Shown in pieces: positions 8,685 to 18,717 of a DNA stretch of 64,000 nucleotides. The position numbers were made by a program, and so were the translations under genes. Source of the stretch: an uncultured Bacteroidota bacterium. GTDB lineage: Bacteria > Bacteroidota > Bacteroidia > AKYH767-A > 2013-40CM-41-45. Every line of letters begins with the position of its first letter. Position 1 is the stretch's first letter. Below the pieces are notes generated by a model that was given only the letters and a program-made list of their open reading frames with translations, was not told the origin of the DNA and made no database searches. The stretch spans positions 62,001-126,000 of the forward strand of contig CALMQM010000102.1 of the NCBI GenBank assembly GCA_937871435.1. The letters are read 5' to 3'.

Positions 8685-9644
8685 CTACATCCCAAAAACT
8701 TCACGGGCTACCCAGCCTTTTCCCCAGTTCTCCATCTCTTCTGCATTCCAGAGTGCAGGGTAAAAAACACGTTTTTGAAAACGTGGTGGGAGATATTTCT
8801 GCCAGTTCGTTCCACCCGTCGCTTTGATATCCTCAGGATCTTTTTGCAAATAACGAACGGCAGATTTGTAATGACTCAATGGCCAGTTGACATTGACATT
8901 TGTATCCAACATCTTTAAGGCATTGATGATTTGCTGATTGCTCTGATCTGCTTCAGGAAGTAATTTATAAAGCTGCCACAAATTGCAGGAATTGAATTTC
9001 CTTGCAAGCTCAATTAAGTCTTTTGAATATTTTTCTTCGAATTGTTGAAGAGTTAGTGTCTTTTTTCCGGTTGCAAGTTCTGTTGCACCTGCTTTCCAAT
9101 AAATTTTTTCAAACATCTGTGGAATAGATGCATTCCTGCTTTCAAATTCTGCTCTGGAATTTTTATCAACGAGGTGAATAAAATCCGTAGAACAAATTTC
9201 GATCATACGGTATTGAGCACTTTGAAAACCACTTGCCGGAAGTAAACTCATTCTGAATTTCAGAAACTGCTCCGGTTCCATTCCGGTGACCATGATGTCG
9301 AAGGAACGAACAAGGTTTTCGAAATAGCTGTTGATACGATTTACACGTGATAAAAAATAGTTGCCCTCGAGAGCAGAATTTCCTGCCAGTTGATTGTATT
9401 CATGTAAACTAAGTTTGAAATACAACTCGGTAATCTGATGGTACATGATGAAAATTTCCTCATCCGGAAAACTGGTCTTGGGATTTTGTAGGGATAGTAA
9501 GGTATCCACGTGGATATAATCCCAATAGGTCAGATAATCCGCGTACAGCAATCCATCCAGATAAGACAGGATATCTTGTCCCATTGCGCTAAATTTCTTT
9601 TCCAGAGCTTCCAGCTTTTGGACCAGTTCGGGTTTCATTTCCAT
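8685..9644 (-). CDS. Tryptophan 2,3-dioxygenase family protein
   Basis: A 319-residue protein. Family signatures seen: YLTYWDYIHVDTLLSLQ at 37-53, YHQITELYFKL at 68-78 (the distal His region), FRMSLLPASGFQSAQYR at 130-146 with the substrate-binding Arg131, LSHYKSAVRYL at 256-266 (His258 as candidate haem ligand) and ATGGTNWQKYL at 275-285. The enzyme opens the indole ring of L-tryptophan with O2 to give N-formylkynurenine, so it points to aerobic life. The frame is open further upstream, but those bases are repeat DNA (see 9698); the ATG at 9644 gives the normal length. No other kynurenine-pathway gene is adjacent. Confidence 0.88.
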   Translation of the reverse strand: MEMKPELVQKLEALEKKFSAMGQDILSYLDGLLYADYLTYWDYIHVDTLLSLQNPKTSFPDEEIFIMYHQITELYFKLSLHEYNQLAGNSALEGNYFLSRVNRINSYFENLVRSFDIMVTGMEPEQFLKFRMSLLPASGFQSAQYRMIEICSTDFIHLVDKNSRAEFESRNASIPQMFEKIYWKAGATELATGKKTLTLQQFEEKYSKDLIELARKFNSCNLWQLYKLLPEADQSNQQIINALKMLDTNVNVNWPLSHYKSAVRYLQKDPEDIKATGGTNWQKYLPPRFQKRVFYPALWNAEEMENWGKGWVAREVFGM

Positions 9645-9697
9645 GGGTGTAAGGTCGGAAACTCTGAGGAAATAGCAAACAGGCAAGGGCTTTCTTT

Positions 9698-9741
9698 GCA
9701 AAGGGAAAATAGTTCGCGCAAAGGCGCAAAGGGCGCAAAGG
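9698..9741. repeat. CGCAAAGGCGCAAAG intergenic repeat, copy A
   Basis: Contains three short GCGCAAAG-type units after TTCGCGCAAAGG. The same layout recurs at 9880-9925. It sits in the gap between the dioxygenase and pyruvate oxidoreductase genes. Confidence 0.6.
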
Positions 9742-9879
9742 AAATTGAAAAACTCGAGGGGATAACTCAGCAATCTTAGCCTGAGCCAAGAGATCCCTCA
9801 TTCTCGGGAGAACGAAGCATTGGCAGGGCAGAAATGTATTGAGGAATGTGTGCGTTCCCAAAAAAACTTAGCGCTCTCT

Positions 9880-9925
9880 GCGTCTTTGCGAGAAATAATT
9901 TCGCGCAAAGGCGCACAGGCGCAAA
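9880..9925. repeat. CGCAAAGGCGCAAAG intergenic repeat, copy B, with hairpin
   Basis: CTTTGCG (9894-9900) pairs with CGCAAAG (9904-9910), followed by further CGCAAAG units. It ends eight bases before the 3' end of the pyruvate oxidoreductase gene, so it may also form the end of that transcript. Confidence 0.6.
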
Positions 9926-9932
9926 GAGGATA

Positions 9933-12900
9933 TTACATTCCCTTCAGCATTTCAAGTCTTGACCAACGGTCTTTGATTTCTTCGCTGGCGTGGTTCATGA
10001 AACTCAAGGCGAGCTCGGGGTCTTTGGTTTTGACTACGGTGAAACGTGTTTCGCCGTCAAGGAAGACACTGAGTGGCAGAGAAGGTTCTTTGGAATCCAA
10101 CACGAAGCGTTCGCCTTTGGGTTTGGATGGGTTGTAATGGAACAATGGCCAGTATCCGGTCTTCACCGCGTTTTGTTGATGTGTCGGGCCCATACACATG
10201 TCGTAACCGTGCGCGATACAATGACTGTAGGCAATGACGATGGATGGTCCCGGATAAGCTTCGGCCTCCCGAAGAATTCGTACAGTCTGAGCATCATTGG
10301 CACCGATTGCAATTTGCGCCACGTAAGCTTTTTCATGCGCAATCGCCTGCCATGCAAGATCTTTTTTTCCGGTAGTTTTTCCGTTGATAGAAAATTTCGC
10401 GCTTGCGCCGAGTGGTGATGCTTTGGATTTTTGTCCGCCTGTATTGGAATACACTTCTGTATCCAATACCAGGATATTTACATTTTCACCTGTAGAAAGG
10501 ACGTGGTCAAGTCCGCTGAAACCGATATCGTAAGCCCATCCATCACCACCGACAATCCAGATGGATTTTTCACTGAGATAATCTGCGAGTTCAAAAAGAT
10601 TTTTCGCTTCAGGTGTTCCGATTTCTTTCAGCTTATCTTTCAATGTCGCGATCTGGTGTCTTTGCAACTGAATTGCTTTCTCATCGGTTTCTTTCGTATT
10701 GATGATGGCCTCACTGAGATCCGCTCCAACTTTATCTTTCATTTTGTTCAGCAGATATGTCGCCAGCTCACGTTTCTTATCAGTTGCCAGTTTTATTCCC
10801 AATCCGAATTCCGCATTGTCTTCGAACAATGAATTTGCCCAAGCTGGTCCCCTGCCCTCTTCGTTTACAGTCCACGGTGTAGTCGGAAGATTTCCGCCAA
10901 AGATGGATGAACAACCCGTAGCGTTCGCGATGATCATTTTTTCTCCATACATCTGAGAGAGCAGTTTGAGATACGGAGTTTCTCCACATCCTGCACAGGC
11001 GCCGGAGAATTCAAAGAGTGGTTGCAACAACTGTGTTCCTTTGACAGTGTTTTGATTCACACGGGAACGATCTATTTCAGGCAAGCCAAGGAAGAATTCC
11101 CAATTTTTCTTTTCTTTTTCTTCGAGTGCAAGTTTGTCGACCATGTTGATGGCCTTGTGTCCGGGCTCTTTCTTGCTTTCAACAGGACAGAACTCCACAC
11201 AAAGATTGCAACCGGTACAATCCTCTACAGAAACCTGGAGAGTATACGCTTCATTCTCTTTCACAAATTCTTTTCCAATCGGATCTATATGCATAAATCC
11301 ATCAGGAGCAGAAGACAAATTTGATTTATCGTACACTTTGGCACGTATCGCCGCATGCGGACAAATAAGATAACATTTACCACATTGAGAACAAAGCTCC
11401 GCATCCCAAACCGGAATTTCATCAGCGATGTTTCTCTTTTCCCATTGTGAAGTGGCCGTTGGAAAAATTCCATCAGCAGGGAAAGCACTGACAGGAAGCT
11501 GATCTCCTTCACCCGCAATGATGCGGGCAATCACGCTATTGACAAACTCCGGTGATTTGGAAAATAAAGTTGTGTGCATATGTTGATTGCCAATAGGCAA
11601 ATCAGCGTAATTGATTTCATGAAGGTTTTCGATGGCTTTGTCGACCGCTTCATAATTTTTATTGACGACAGCTTCTCCCTTTTTCCAATAGGTTTTATAG
11701 ATTGCCTGTTTGATTTCGGCAATAGCTTCGTCTTTCGGAATCACATTGCTGATGGCGAAGAAGCAAGTTTGCAGAATGGTGTTGATCCGGCTACCCATAC
11801 CGGTTTCGCGTGCAACCTTTCCAGCATTGACGACATAAAACTTCAGTTCTTTGTGTTTGATTTCTTCCTGGATTTCCACCGGAAGTTTGTTCCAGACGTC
11901 TTCATGAGAATAAGGCGCATTCAGAAGAAAAGTAGCACCCTTTTCCGCATCTTTCAGAATATCGTATTTGATCAGGTAATTGAAATGATGACAGGCAATG
12001 AAATTTGCTGAGTTGATCAGATAAGCCGAACGAATCGGATTTTTTCCTGAACGCAAATGCGAAACCGTTAGTGATCCAGATTTTTTTGAATCGTACACAA
12101 AATAACCCTGGACATAATCATTGGTTTTGTCGCCAATAATTTTGATAGAGTTTTTATTCGCACTAACGGTGCCATCTGCGCCAAGACCGAAGAAGAGTCC
12201 GCTGAAAGAATGTTGTTTCTCTATTGAAAATGAAGGATCGTAGTCAAGGCTGGTAAAAGTGACATCGTCTTCAATTCCTATCGTAAAATGATTCTTTGGT
12301 TCTGATTTATTTAATTCAGAAAAAATAGACATCACCATTGCCGGTGTAAATTCTTTGGATGCCAATCCGTATCGACCTCCGATAATGTCAACTTGTTGTG
12401 ATTTTCTTCCTTCGCGGAAAGCATTCACTGTATCCATGTACAATGGTTCACCGATGCTTCCGGGTTCTTTGTAGCGATCAAGTACAGCGATTCGTTTTAC
12501 TGTTTTCGGAATCGCCTGAATGAAATCTTTCACCGAGAATGGTCTATACAACCTTACTTTTAGTACTCCAACTTTTTCTCCTCTTGGATTGAGGTAATCC
12601 ACAATTTCATGCACTGTACCGGCACCTGAACCCATGATAATAATTATGCGGTCTGCTTCCGGATGACCGTGGTATTCGTACATCTCATAATTTCTTCCGG
12701 TGAGTTTTCCAAATTCTTTCATGGTGGCTTGCACCACATGCGGAACGTTCATGTAATAAACATTTGCAGCTTCCCGGCTTTGAAAAAACACATCCGGGTT
12801 TTGAGCGGTTCCTTTGAGAGAAGGGTGATCCGGTGAGAGTGAACGATTACGGTGCGCACTTACAGCATCCTTATCGATCATTTCATCGATGATCTCATCA

Positions 12901-13508
12901 GAAATAATTTCTACTGCTGACAATTCGTGTGAAGTACGAAACCCATCGAAGACATTTAGAAATGGAATACGGGAATGCAATGTTGCAGCATGTGAAATCA
13001 ATGCCATGTCCATTGCCTCCTGAGCGTTGTTTCCAAAAAGCATTGCCCATCCGGTGGAGCGAACGGCCATTACATCACTGTGATCACCAAAGATAGAAAG
13101 TGCATGTGTAGATAAAGCACGTGCTGCGATATGAAAAACTGTAGGAGTAAGTTCGCCTGCGATCTTGTACATGTTCGGAATCATCAGCAACAATCCCTGT
13201 GAACATGTAAATGTGGAAGAAAGTGCACCACCTTGCAAAGCCCCATGGATGGCACCGGCAGCTCCGGCTTCACTTTGCATTTCGATTACTTTCGGGATCT
13301 GTCCGAAGATATTTGCTTGTCCTTTTGCCGACCATTCATCGACCCACTCGCCCATTGCAGAGCTCGGAGTGATTGGATAGATCGCACAAACTTCACTGGT
13401 CTTGTATGCTATGTAAGCTGCAGCTTCGTTTCCATCCATGATGGAAACATTTTTGCTTTGTTTTAATCCACTCTTTGATTCAGTTACTTTTTCAACATCT
13501 GGTTTCAT
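9933..13508 (-). CDS. nifJ: Pyruvate:ferredoxin (flavodoxin) oxidoreductase
   Basis: A single-chain enzyme of 1191 residues, the usual length. Domains in order: the N-terminal pyrimidine-binding domain (YPITPSSAMGE near residue 40), the transketolase-C-like domain, the EKR linker, a two-cluster ferredoxin domain with CSQCGKCYLICP near 705 and CTGCNLCVEFCPV near 765, then the TPP domain with CAGCGETPY near 840, GDGWAYDIGF near 988 and the final lobe. It interconverts pyruvate plus CoA and acetyl-CoA plus CO2, reducing ferredoxin or flavodoxin. Finding it with an O2-using tryptophan dioxygenase suggests a facultative or low-oxygen lifestyle. No partner ferredoxin gene is nearby. Confidence 0.95.
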   Translation of the reverse strand: MKPDVEKVTESKSGLKQSKNVSIMDGNEAAAYIAYKTSEVCAIYPITPSSAMGEWVDEWSAKGQANIFGQIPKVIEMQSEAGAAGAIHGALQGGALSSTFTCSQGLLLMIPNMYKIAGELTPTVFHIAARALSTHALSIFGDHSDVMAVRSTGWAMLFGNNAQEAMDMALISHAATLHSRIPFLNVFDGFRTSHELSAVEIISDEIIDEMIDKDAVSAHRNRSLSPDHPSLKGTAQNPDVFFQSREAANVYYMNVPHVVQATMKEFGKLTGRNYEMYEYHGHPEADRIIIIMGSGAGTVHEIVDYLNPRGEKVGVLKVRLYRPFSVKDFIQAIPKTVKRIAVLDRYKEPGSIGEPLYMDTVNAFREGRKSQQVDIIGGRYGLASKEFTPAMVMSIFSELNKSEPKNHFTIGIEDDVTFTSLDYDPSFSIEKQHSFSGLFFGLGADGTVSANKNSIKIIGDKTNDYVQGYFVYDSKKSGSLTVSHLRSGKNPIRSAYLINSANFIACHHFNYLIKYDILKDAEKGATFLLNAPYSHEDVWNKLPVEIQEEIKHKELKFYVVNAGKVARETGMGSRINTILQTCFFAISNVIPKDEAIAEIKQAIYKTYWKKGEAVVNKNYEAVDKAIENLHEINYADLPIGNQHMHTTLFSKSPEFVNSVIARIIAGEGDQLPVSAFPADGIFPTATSQWEKRNIADEIPVWDAELCSQCGKCYLICPHAAIRAKVYDKSNLSSAPDGFMHIDPIGKEFVKENEAYTLQVSVEDCTGCNLCVEFCPVESKKEPGHKAINMVDKLALEEKEKKNWEFFLGLPEIDRSRVNQNTVKGTQLLQPLFEFSGACAGCGETPYLKLLSQMYGEKMIIANATGCSSIFGGNLPTTPWTVNEEGRGPAWANSLFEDNAEFGLGIKLATDKKRELATYLLNKMKDKVGADLSEAIINTKETDEKAIQLQRHQIATLKDKLKEIGTPEAKNLFELADYLSEKSIWIVGGDGWAYDIGFSGLDHVLSTGENVNILVLDTEVYSNTGGQKSKASPLGASAKFSINGKTTGKKDLAWQAIAHEKAYVAQIAIGANDAQTVRILREAEAYPGPSIVIAYSHCIAHGYDMCMGPTHQQNAVKTGYWPLFHYNPSKPKGERFVLDSKEPSLPLSVFLDGETRFTVVKTKDPELALSFMNHASEEIKDRWSRLEMLKGM

Positions 13509-13636
13509 GAATATCGCGCTGTTTTAATTTCCAGCAATACGAAAAGTACGCTGAGAAGCGCGTATAAAACATGATGTAAATCAATGAAAATTAGAGGGGA
13601 ATTGAGAGAAATATGAGAACTATCAGTTAGTTTCGC

Positions 13637-13690
13637 GTTTTGGGTTTCGGCTAATTCCCTTTACTCTTCACCATTCACTCTTCACTAATA
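13637..13690. repeat. Low-complexity intergenic element (GGGTTTCGG and TTCACCATTCACTCTT)
   Basis: Holds GGGTTTCGG and, at 13667-13682, a 16-mer that recurs exactly at 18808-18823. It lies in the 290-base gap between nifJ and the DUF3108 gene, which otherwise holds only the DUF3108 terminator. Confidence 0.5.
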
Positions 13691-13735
13691 ATAAACTGTA
13701 GCTGTATCATCATTTGATTCCACAAATATTTTTAC

Positions 13736-13782
13736 AAAAAAAATCGGTCTTTGGTAAAAAGGAAATTTTCTCTCAAAGACCG
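13736..13782 (-). terminator. Rho-independent terminator of the DUF3108 gene
   Basis: On the minus strand, arms CGGTCTTTG and CAAAGACCG (13782-13774 and 13753-13745) with a 20-base loop are followed by ATTTTTTTT. It lies 17 bases after the stop. Confidence 0.8.
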
Positions 13783-13798
13783 AATGACTGGAAACAAG

Positions 13799-14581
13799 TT
13801 ATTTTACTAACGCAGGTTCGTTGGCAAGATTTTCAAAGCCCACGAGATCCATTTTTATAGAACCAATCAATATGTCAGTTTGTACTCGTACCGGAATCCG
13901 GTTTTTGTCATCGCTGATCCAAACGGTCATGTCTTCCTGATCTTTGAAGACACGTCCTTCCTGCAGCATCGGCCGGAATTTAACACAACGGAATGTTCCC
14001 TTTTTCGATTTGATTTCTTCACGACCAAGAAACTTCAGGTTAAGAGGGATGGTGGCATCGTCGAGATAACCCATAATCGGAAACACATCACCTTCTTTGG
14101 CATTTGTAAAATCCAGGGTTCTCGCATAATAAAAAGCGGAGATTAAATCCTGAGTATTTTCAGGTATCGCGATGGTTTTCTTTTCGCTGTAAGCAGAATC
14201 CTTGTAATGATTGAAACTTACATTTTGGTTGATGATATATCCTCCTTCATTCACACGTCGGATAAACATCCAGGGAAGGATGGCATCTTTGTCGACAATA
14301 CTTTCATAACGATCACGGACTTTAAAAAACCAATCGAAAGCTCCAACAGTATTACCGGTTCCAACAACATGGTAACAATCCCGGCCTCCAAAATTTTTCA
14401 TGTCTTGTTTTACTTCGAGGATCGCTTCACCGGCATCCATAATTCCGTAGTGAATTCTGAACTTGAGAATTTCTCCCGGTTTGAAAGATTCATTTTTGAT
14501 TGATCTTAATTGTTTCTGTGCCGCGACAACTGTAGAGCCACCGATGGAAAGCAAAAGGAGAAAAATGCTTATTTTTTTCAT
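13799..14581 (-). CDS. DUF3108 domain-containing exported protein
   Basis: A 260-residue protein with a signal peptide (residues 1-20, ISIFLLLLSIGGSTVVAA). The mature part opens FKPGEILKFRIHYGIMDAGEAILEV, the hallmark start of DUF3108, and continues with YHVVGTGNTVGAFDWFFKVRDRYES and MTVWISDDKNRIPVRVQTDI, both typical of the family. It is a periplasmic beta-rich protein of unknown biochemical role. In other phyla relatives are found near cell-wall or lipid genes. It has its own predicted promoter (14658-14692) and terminator (13736-13782), so it is probably transcribed alone. Confidence 0.85.
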   Translation of the reverse strand: MKKISIFLLLLSIGGSTVVAAQKQLRSIKNESFKPGEILKFRIHYGIMDAGEAILEVKQDMKNFGGRDCYHVVGTGNTVGAFDWFFKVRDRYESIVDKDAILPWMFIRRVNEGGYIINQNVSFNHYKDSAYSEKKTIAIPENTQDLISAFYYARTLDFTNAKEGDVFPIMGYLDDATIPLNLKFLGREEIKSKKGTFRCVKFRPMLQEGRVFKDQEDMTVWISDDKNRIPVRVQTDILIGSIKMDLVGFENLANEPALVK

Positions 14582-14657
14582 GATTGGGAGCCAGTCAATA
14601 ACCAGACCAAGAAATAACCTGAACGGAATTTGTTTATTAAGACCAGAATTTCTGAAG

Positions 14658-14692
14658 CAAATTTACTGTTTAAGTATGATGATAAGATTCAA
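14658..14692 (-). promoter_or_regulatory. Predicted promoter of the DUF3108 gene
   Basis: On the minus strand TTG (14692-14690, in a TTTTTG run) and TAAATTTG (14665-14658) are 24 bases apart, close to the Bacteroidota -33/-7 spacing. The leader would be about 70 nt. Confidence 0.4.
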
Positions 14693-14814
14693 AAACTCAC
14701 TTGAGATTACAAAATTACATTGATTTTCATTGAGATGCATACAGTGGAGAAAACTGCTTCCATGAAGCCAATGAATGCAATTTTTTTGACAATCAAAACC
14801 TTACATAAACAGTG

Positions 14815-14856
14815 AAGCCGGCTGATTTATCGTTTCAAACGAAAACCGGCCGGCTT
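14815..14856. other. GC-rich hairpin downstream of scpB
   Basis: AAGCCGGC (14815-14822) pairs with GCCGGCTT (14849-14856); an inner CGTT/AACG pair can stack in the loop. No T run follows on the minus strand, so it is at best a weak terminator or an mRNA 3'-end stabiliser for scpB. Confidence 0.4.
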
Positions 14857-14878
14857 TAGTGTTTTCTCTATGGATTTC

Positions 14879-15844
14879 TCAGGAAGGATCGGCTTCCCCG
14901 CGGAAATCGGGCTTTTCTTCGGAAATATTTTCATCCGATGGATCGACCTGGTTCTCCATGAAAATGCTCTTCCGATCCGGAATCTGCAGGTCTTCCTCCT
15001 CCCCCATTACCGGTGGGAGTATTTCATCAGCAAGTTGATTATTTTCTTCAGCCATGATGACTGCATTCAATTCCTCTGAATGCTCTTCAGAACCATCCAT
15101 CAAAATTTCTGAATTGCGAGTCTCTTCCGTAGTCGATTCACTTTCTTCAGCATTTACACCATTGCCCACTTCATTATTGACTTCATGCAAATCTGTTTCA
15201 GCGGAAATTTCTGATGGAAGTGACTCATCAGAATTCATTTCTGATTCTGAAAGAGAGATATTTTCATCCGATTCTAAATCAGCGTATTCACTGGAAGAAC
15301 CGATTTCATTTTGTTCCAGGTGAAGATCTTTCAATTGAGGAAGATCTTTAACAGATTTTATTCCGAAATAATCCATGAAACTCTGACTGGTTGAATACAG
15401 CACAGGGCGTCCTGGACCTTCACTTTTTCCTGAGATAGAAATCAAATCCTTTTCCAACAATTTCTGAATCGCATAATCGCAACTAACGCCACGAATATGC
15501 TCCATTTCAGATTTGGTGATCGGCTGTCGGTAAGCAATAATGGAAAGTGTTTCCATTTGTGGTACCGACAATTTTTTCTTCGATTTATGTTGAATCAATG
15601 CGTTGATTGTCGCATGGTATTCTTTCTTAGTCATGAACTGATAGCCTTCTGAAATCTCTACCAGTTGAAAAGAAAATTCTTCTCCTTCGTACTTGGCTTT
15701 TATCTCTTCGATGGCACGAAGGATGGCTGCTTCTGCCGGCTCCCAGTCAAAAGTAAGTTTCAATGAAGCGGCAATTTCTTCCAGTTCTATGCTTTGTTCA
15801 GAACAAAAGATCAGGGCTTCAATATGCTGATTTAATTGATTCAT
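14879..15844 (-). CDS. scpB: Segregation and condensation protein ScpB with acidic C-terminal tail
   Basis: ScpB dimers bind ScpA and the SMC ATPase to form bacterial condensin, which compacts and separates chromosomes. Residues 1-~180 are the two winged-helix domains: HIEALIFCSEQSIELEEIA at the start, then SVPQMETLSIIAYRQPITKSEMEHIRG and GRPVLYSTSQSFMDYFGI, all classic. Residues ~185-321 form a tail very rich in Glu, Asp and Ser with no hydrophobic core, predicted disordered. Typical ScpB is about 180-200 residues, so the tail adds some 120-140. Unlike in many genomes, scpA is not adjacent; leuS lies 115 bases upstream on the same strand. Confidence 0.93.
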   Translation of the reverse strand: MNQLNQHIEALIFCSEQSIELEEIAASLKLTFDWEPAEAAILRAIEEIKAKYEGEEFSFQLVEISEGYQFMTKKEYHATINALIQHKSKKKLSVPQMETLSIIAYRQPITKSEMEHIRGVSCDYAIQKLLEKDLISISGKSEGPGRPVLYSTSQSFMDYFGIKSVKDLPQLKDLHLEQNEIGSSSEYADLESDENISLSESEMNSDESLPSEISAETDLHEVNNEVGNGVNAEESESTTEETRNSEILMDGSEEHSEELNAVIMAEENNQLADEILPPVMGEEEDLQIPDRKSIFMENQVDPSDENISEEKPDFRGEADPS

Positions 15845-15959
15845 AATGAGTTAAAGGGGAGAATGTTGAATGATGTCGCAAATTAGATTTTTTTGCAGAA
15901 ACTGCCCAAAAAATCAATTCACAATCAGAATAAACTCCTGTAAGTAAAGGTAATATATT

Positions 15960-18716
15960 TTACACAACGATGTTGACGATTCTTCCGGGGACTACCACAA
16001 CTTTTTTAGGGGTCGATCCGGCCAAAAGCTTCTTCACTTCATCGGCATTCATCACTTCACGTTCGATTTCTTCTTTTGAAAGTGACAAGGCAATATTCAA
16101 GTTGAATTTGGTTTTCCCATTCACTGAAATAGGATAATCGAATGCGTCTTCTGTCATGAATTCTTCCCTGAATTCTGGGAAAGATGCCTTGGTTATACTT
16201 TCCTTATGACCCAGTTTTTCCCAAAGTTCTTCTGCGATATGCGGAGAATAAGGAGAAACAATAATTGCCAGAGGTTCAAGGATCGCGCGTTTGTTGCATT
16301 TCAAATCAGTAAGTTCGTTTACACAAATCATGAAATTACTTACTGAAGTATTGAATGAATAACGATCAATATCCTCCACAATTTTCTTAATTGTTTTGTG
16401 GAGAGCTTTCAATTCAGCTTTTGTTGGTTCAGCATCTGAAACATCCCATACAAGATCACGGGAATTTGAGTCCTGACGATGATAGAGTTTCCACAATTTG
16501 CGAATGAAATTGGAAGTCCCGCTGATTCCATTGGTATTCCACGGTTTTGAAAGTTCGAGTGGACCGAGGAACATTTCATACAAACGAAGACAATCGGCTC
16601 CGTAACGATTCACCATATCATCCGGATTGACCACATTGTGCCAGCGTTTCGACATTTTCTCAATTTCACTACCACATATGTATCTTCCATTTTCCAAAAT
16701 GAATTCAGCATTTTCAAATTCCGGTCTCCATCCTTTGAACTGATCAAGATTCAATTCATCATTCTCCACCATGTTCACATCTATATGTATCGGTGTTGTA
16801 TCGTACTGCTTTTTCAAATTAAAGGAGACATACTTGTTGCTATCTTTAATACGATAAACAAAATTAGACCGGCCCTGAATCATTCCCTGATTGATCAGTT
16901 TTTTTGCCGGTTCCTGCACAGGGATAAAACCTAAATCATAGAGAAACTTTGTCCAGAAACGAACATAGAGAAGGTGACCTGTTGCATGCTCAGCTCCACC
17001 CATATACAGATCAACATCCTGCCAGTAGTTCAATGCTTCTTTGGAAGCAAATTCTTTGTCGTTGTGTGCGTCCATATAACGCAGGAAATACCATGAAGAA
17101 CCAGCCCATCCCGGCATGGTAGTAAGTTCATAGTCGTACTGTCCTTTGTATTTCCATTGTCTTGCTCTTGCCAGTGGTGGTTCTCCATCTTCAGTCGGGA
17201 GATATGCATCGACTTCCGGAAGAACTAAAGGAAGATCTTTTTCTTCCAAAGGATAAGGAATCCCGTCTTTGTAATAGATCGGAATCGGTTCGCCCCAATA
17301 ACGCTGACGTCCGAAAATTGCATCTCTCAGTCTGAAATTCACTTTGCCTGAACCTATGCCTTTCTTTTCAATTTCTTCTATCGCTTTGCGAATTGCCCTC
17401 TTTACTTCAAGACCATTCAGAAAATCTGAATTGATGCATTTCCCTTCTTTTGCATCAAAGGATTGTTCCATGATATCAATACTTGCAGGAGCTTCCACAA
17501 CCTGGAGAATTGGTAATGAAAAATGTTTTGCAAAAGCATGATCACGTTCATCATGTCCGGGAACAGCCATCACTGCTCCTGTTCCGTAACCGGCGAGCAC
17601 ATAATCACCGATCCAGATTGGAATTGTTTTTTTTGTGAAAGGATGTTCCGCATAAGCTCCTGTGAACACTCCGGAAATACGTTTCACTTCTGTCATCCTT
17701 TCGCGATCGCTGCGATTTTTTGCTTCCTCAACATAATTTTGAACTGCAGATTTTTGTTCCGCCGTTGTGATTTCATTCACCAATGCATGTTCAGGCGCAA
17801 GCGTCATGAAGGAGACACCAAAAATTGTATCCGGACGTGTTGTAAATACTTCGAACGATTTTGTAGAATTCATTACTTTGAATTCGAGCTGTGCTCCTTC
17901 GCTCCTGCCTATCCAGTTACGTTGCTGTTCTTTCAAAGAATCCGTCCAGTCAATGGTATCCAGATCATCAAGGAGTCGTTGTGCATAAGCTGTGATCCGC
18001 AAGCTCCATTGCTTCATGAGTTTCCGTTCCACTGGATATCCTCCGCGTTCACTGACACCGTCTTTCACTTCTTCATTGGCAAGCACGGTTCCAAGAGCAG
18101 GACACCAGTTTACAGTTGTCTCACTCAAAAAAGCAAGACGATAATTTTGCAAAATCTCCTGTTGTTCAGCCTCTGAAAGTTCTTCCCATTTTTTATTCGT
18201 CTGAATGGAAATTTTATTTGACTTTATTTTTTCAATCAGCGTTTCGATAGGTTCCGCTTTGTCGCTTTCCTGGTTGTACCATGAATTAAACAGCTGAATA
18301 AAAATCCACTGTGTCCATTTATAATAGGAAGGATCACTGGTTCGCACTTCGCGACTCCAATCGAATGAAAAACCAATGTTATCAAGCTGTTCACGGTATC
18401 GTGCAATATTCTGTTCAGTAGTAATGGCAGGGTGTTGCCCGGTTTGGATTGCATATTGTTCAGCCGGCAAACCGAAGGCATCATAACCCATCGGATGAAG
18501 CACATTAAATCCTTTTAATCTTTTGTATCGACTATAAATATCAGAAGCGATGTAACCCAAAGGATGTCCGACATGCAAACCGGCACCGGAGGGATATGGA
18601 AACATATCCAACACATAGTATTTGGGTTTGGAAGAATCAATTTCCGCTTTGTAAATCTGCTGCTCTCTCCAGCGATTCTGCCATTTTTTTTCTACTTCTT
18701 TAAAATTGTACTCCAT
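15960..18716 (-). CDS. leuS: Leucyl-tRNA synthetase
   Basis: A class I aminoacyl-tRNA synthetase of 918 residues. The HIGH-type signature is HVGH at 48-51 in [15 protein letters not shown]; the CP1 editing domain shows [13 protein letters not shown] and [17 protein letters not shown]; the second signature is KMSKR near residue 687, in [12 protein letters not shown]. The anticodon-binding helical domain and the C-terminal domain (ending [15 protein letters not shown]) are complete. It charges tRNA-Leu and edits misactivated amino acids. The frame is open 33 codons further upstream, but that stretch is low-complexity repeat DNA, so the ATG at 18716 ([16 protein letters not shown]) is the true start. 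Confidence 0.97.
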   Translation of the reverse strand: MEYNFKEVEKKWQNRWREQQIYKAEIDSSKPKYYVLDMFPYPSGAGLHVGHPLGYIASDIYSRYKRLKGFNVLHPMGYDAFGLPAEQYAIQTGQHPAITTEQNIARYREQLDNIGFSFDWSREVRTSDPSYYKWTQWIFIQLFNSWYNQESDKAEPIETLIEKIKSNKISIQTNKKWEELSEAEQQEILQNYRLAFLSETTVNWCPALGTVLANEEVKDGVSERGGYPVERKLMKQWSLRITAYAQRLLDDLDTIDWTDSLKEQQRNWIGRSEGAQLEFKVMNSTKSFEVFTTRPDTIFGVSFMTLAPEHALVNEITTAEQKSAVQNYVEEAKNRSDRERMTEVKRISGVFTGAYAEHPFTKKTIPIWIGDYVLAGYGTGAVMAVPGHDERDHAFAKHFSLPILQVVEAPASIDIMEQSFDAKEGKCINSDFLNGLEVKRAIRKAIEEIEKKGIGSGKVNFRLRDAIFGRQRYWGEPIPIYYKDGIPYPLEEKDLPLVLPEVDAYLPTEDGEPPLARARQWKYKGQYDYELTTMPGWAGSSWYFLRYMDAHNDKEFASKEALNYWQDVDLYMGGAEHATGHLLYVRFWTKFLYDLGFIPVQEPAKKLINQGMIQGRSNFVYRIKDSNKYVSFNLKKQYDTTPIHIDVNMVENDELNLDQFKGWRPEFENAEFILENGRYICGSEIEKMSKRWHNVVNPDDMVNRYGADCLRLYEMFLGPLELSKPWNTNGISGTSNFIRKLWKLYHRQDSNSRDLVWDVSDAEPTKAELKALHKTIKKIVEDIDRYSFNTSVSNFMICVNELTDLKCNKRAILEPLAIIVSPYSPHIAEELWEKLGHKESITKASFPEFREEFMTEDAFDYPISVNGKTKFNLNIALSLSKEEIEREVMNADEVKKLLAGSTPKKVVVVPGRIVNIVV

Positions 18717-18717
18717 G

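Noticed and set aside
9645-9773. N-terminal 43-residue extension of tryptophan dioxygenase
   Set aside because: The extension translates the CGCAAAG repeat DNA and makes a Cys/Ala-rich stretch unlike the family; the ATG at 9644 fits.
11574-12011. 145-codon frame antisense to the pyruvate oxidoreductase gene
   Set aside because: A shadow of a clearly real gene on the other strand; the composition (many Phe, Ile, Asp) is typical of antisense frames.
17523-18176. 217-codon frame antisense to leuS
   Set aside because: It lies fully within leuS, is Cys/Phe/His-rich without a domain, and follows from leuS codon bias.
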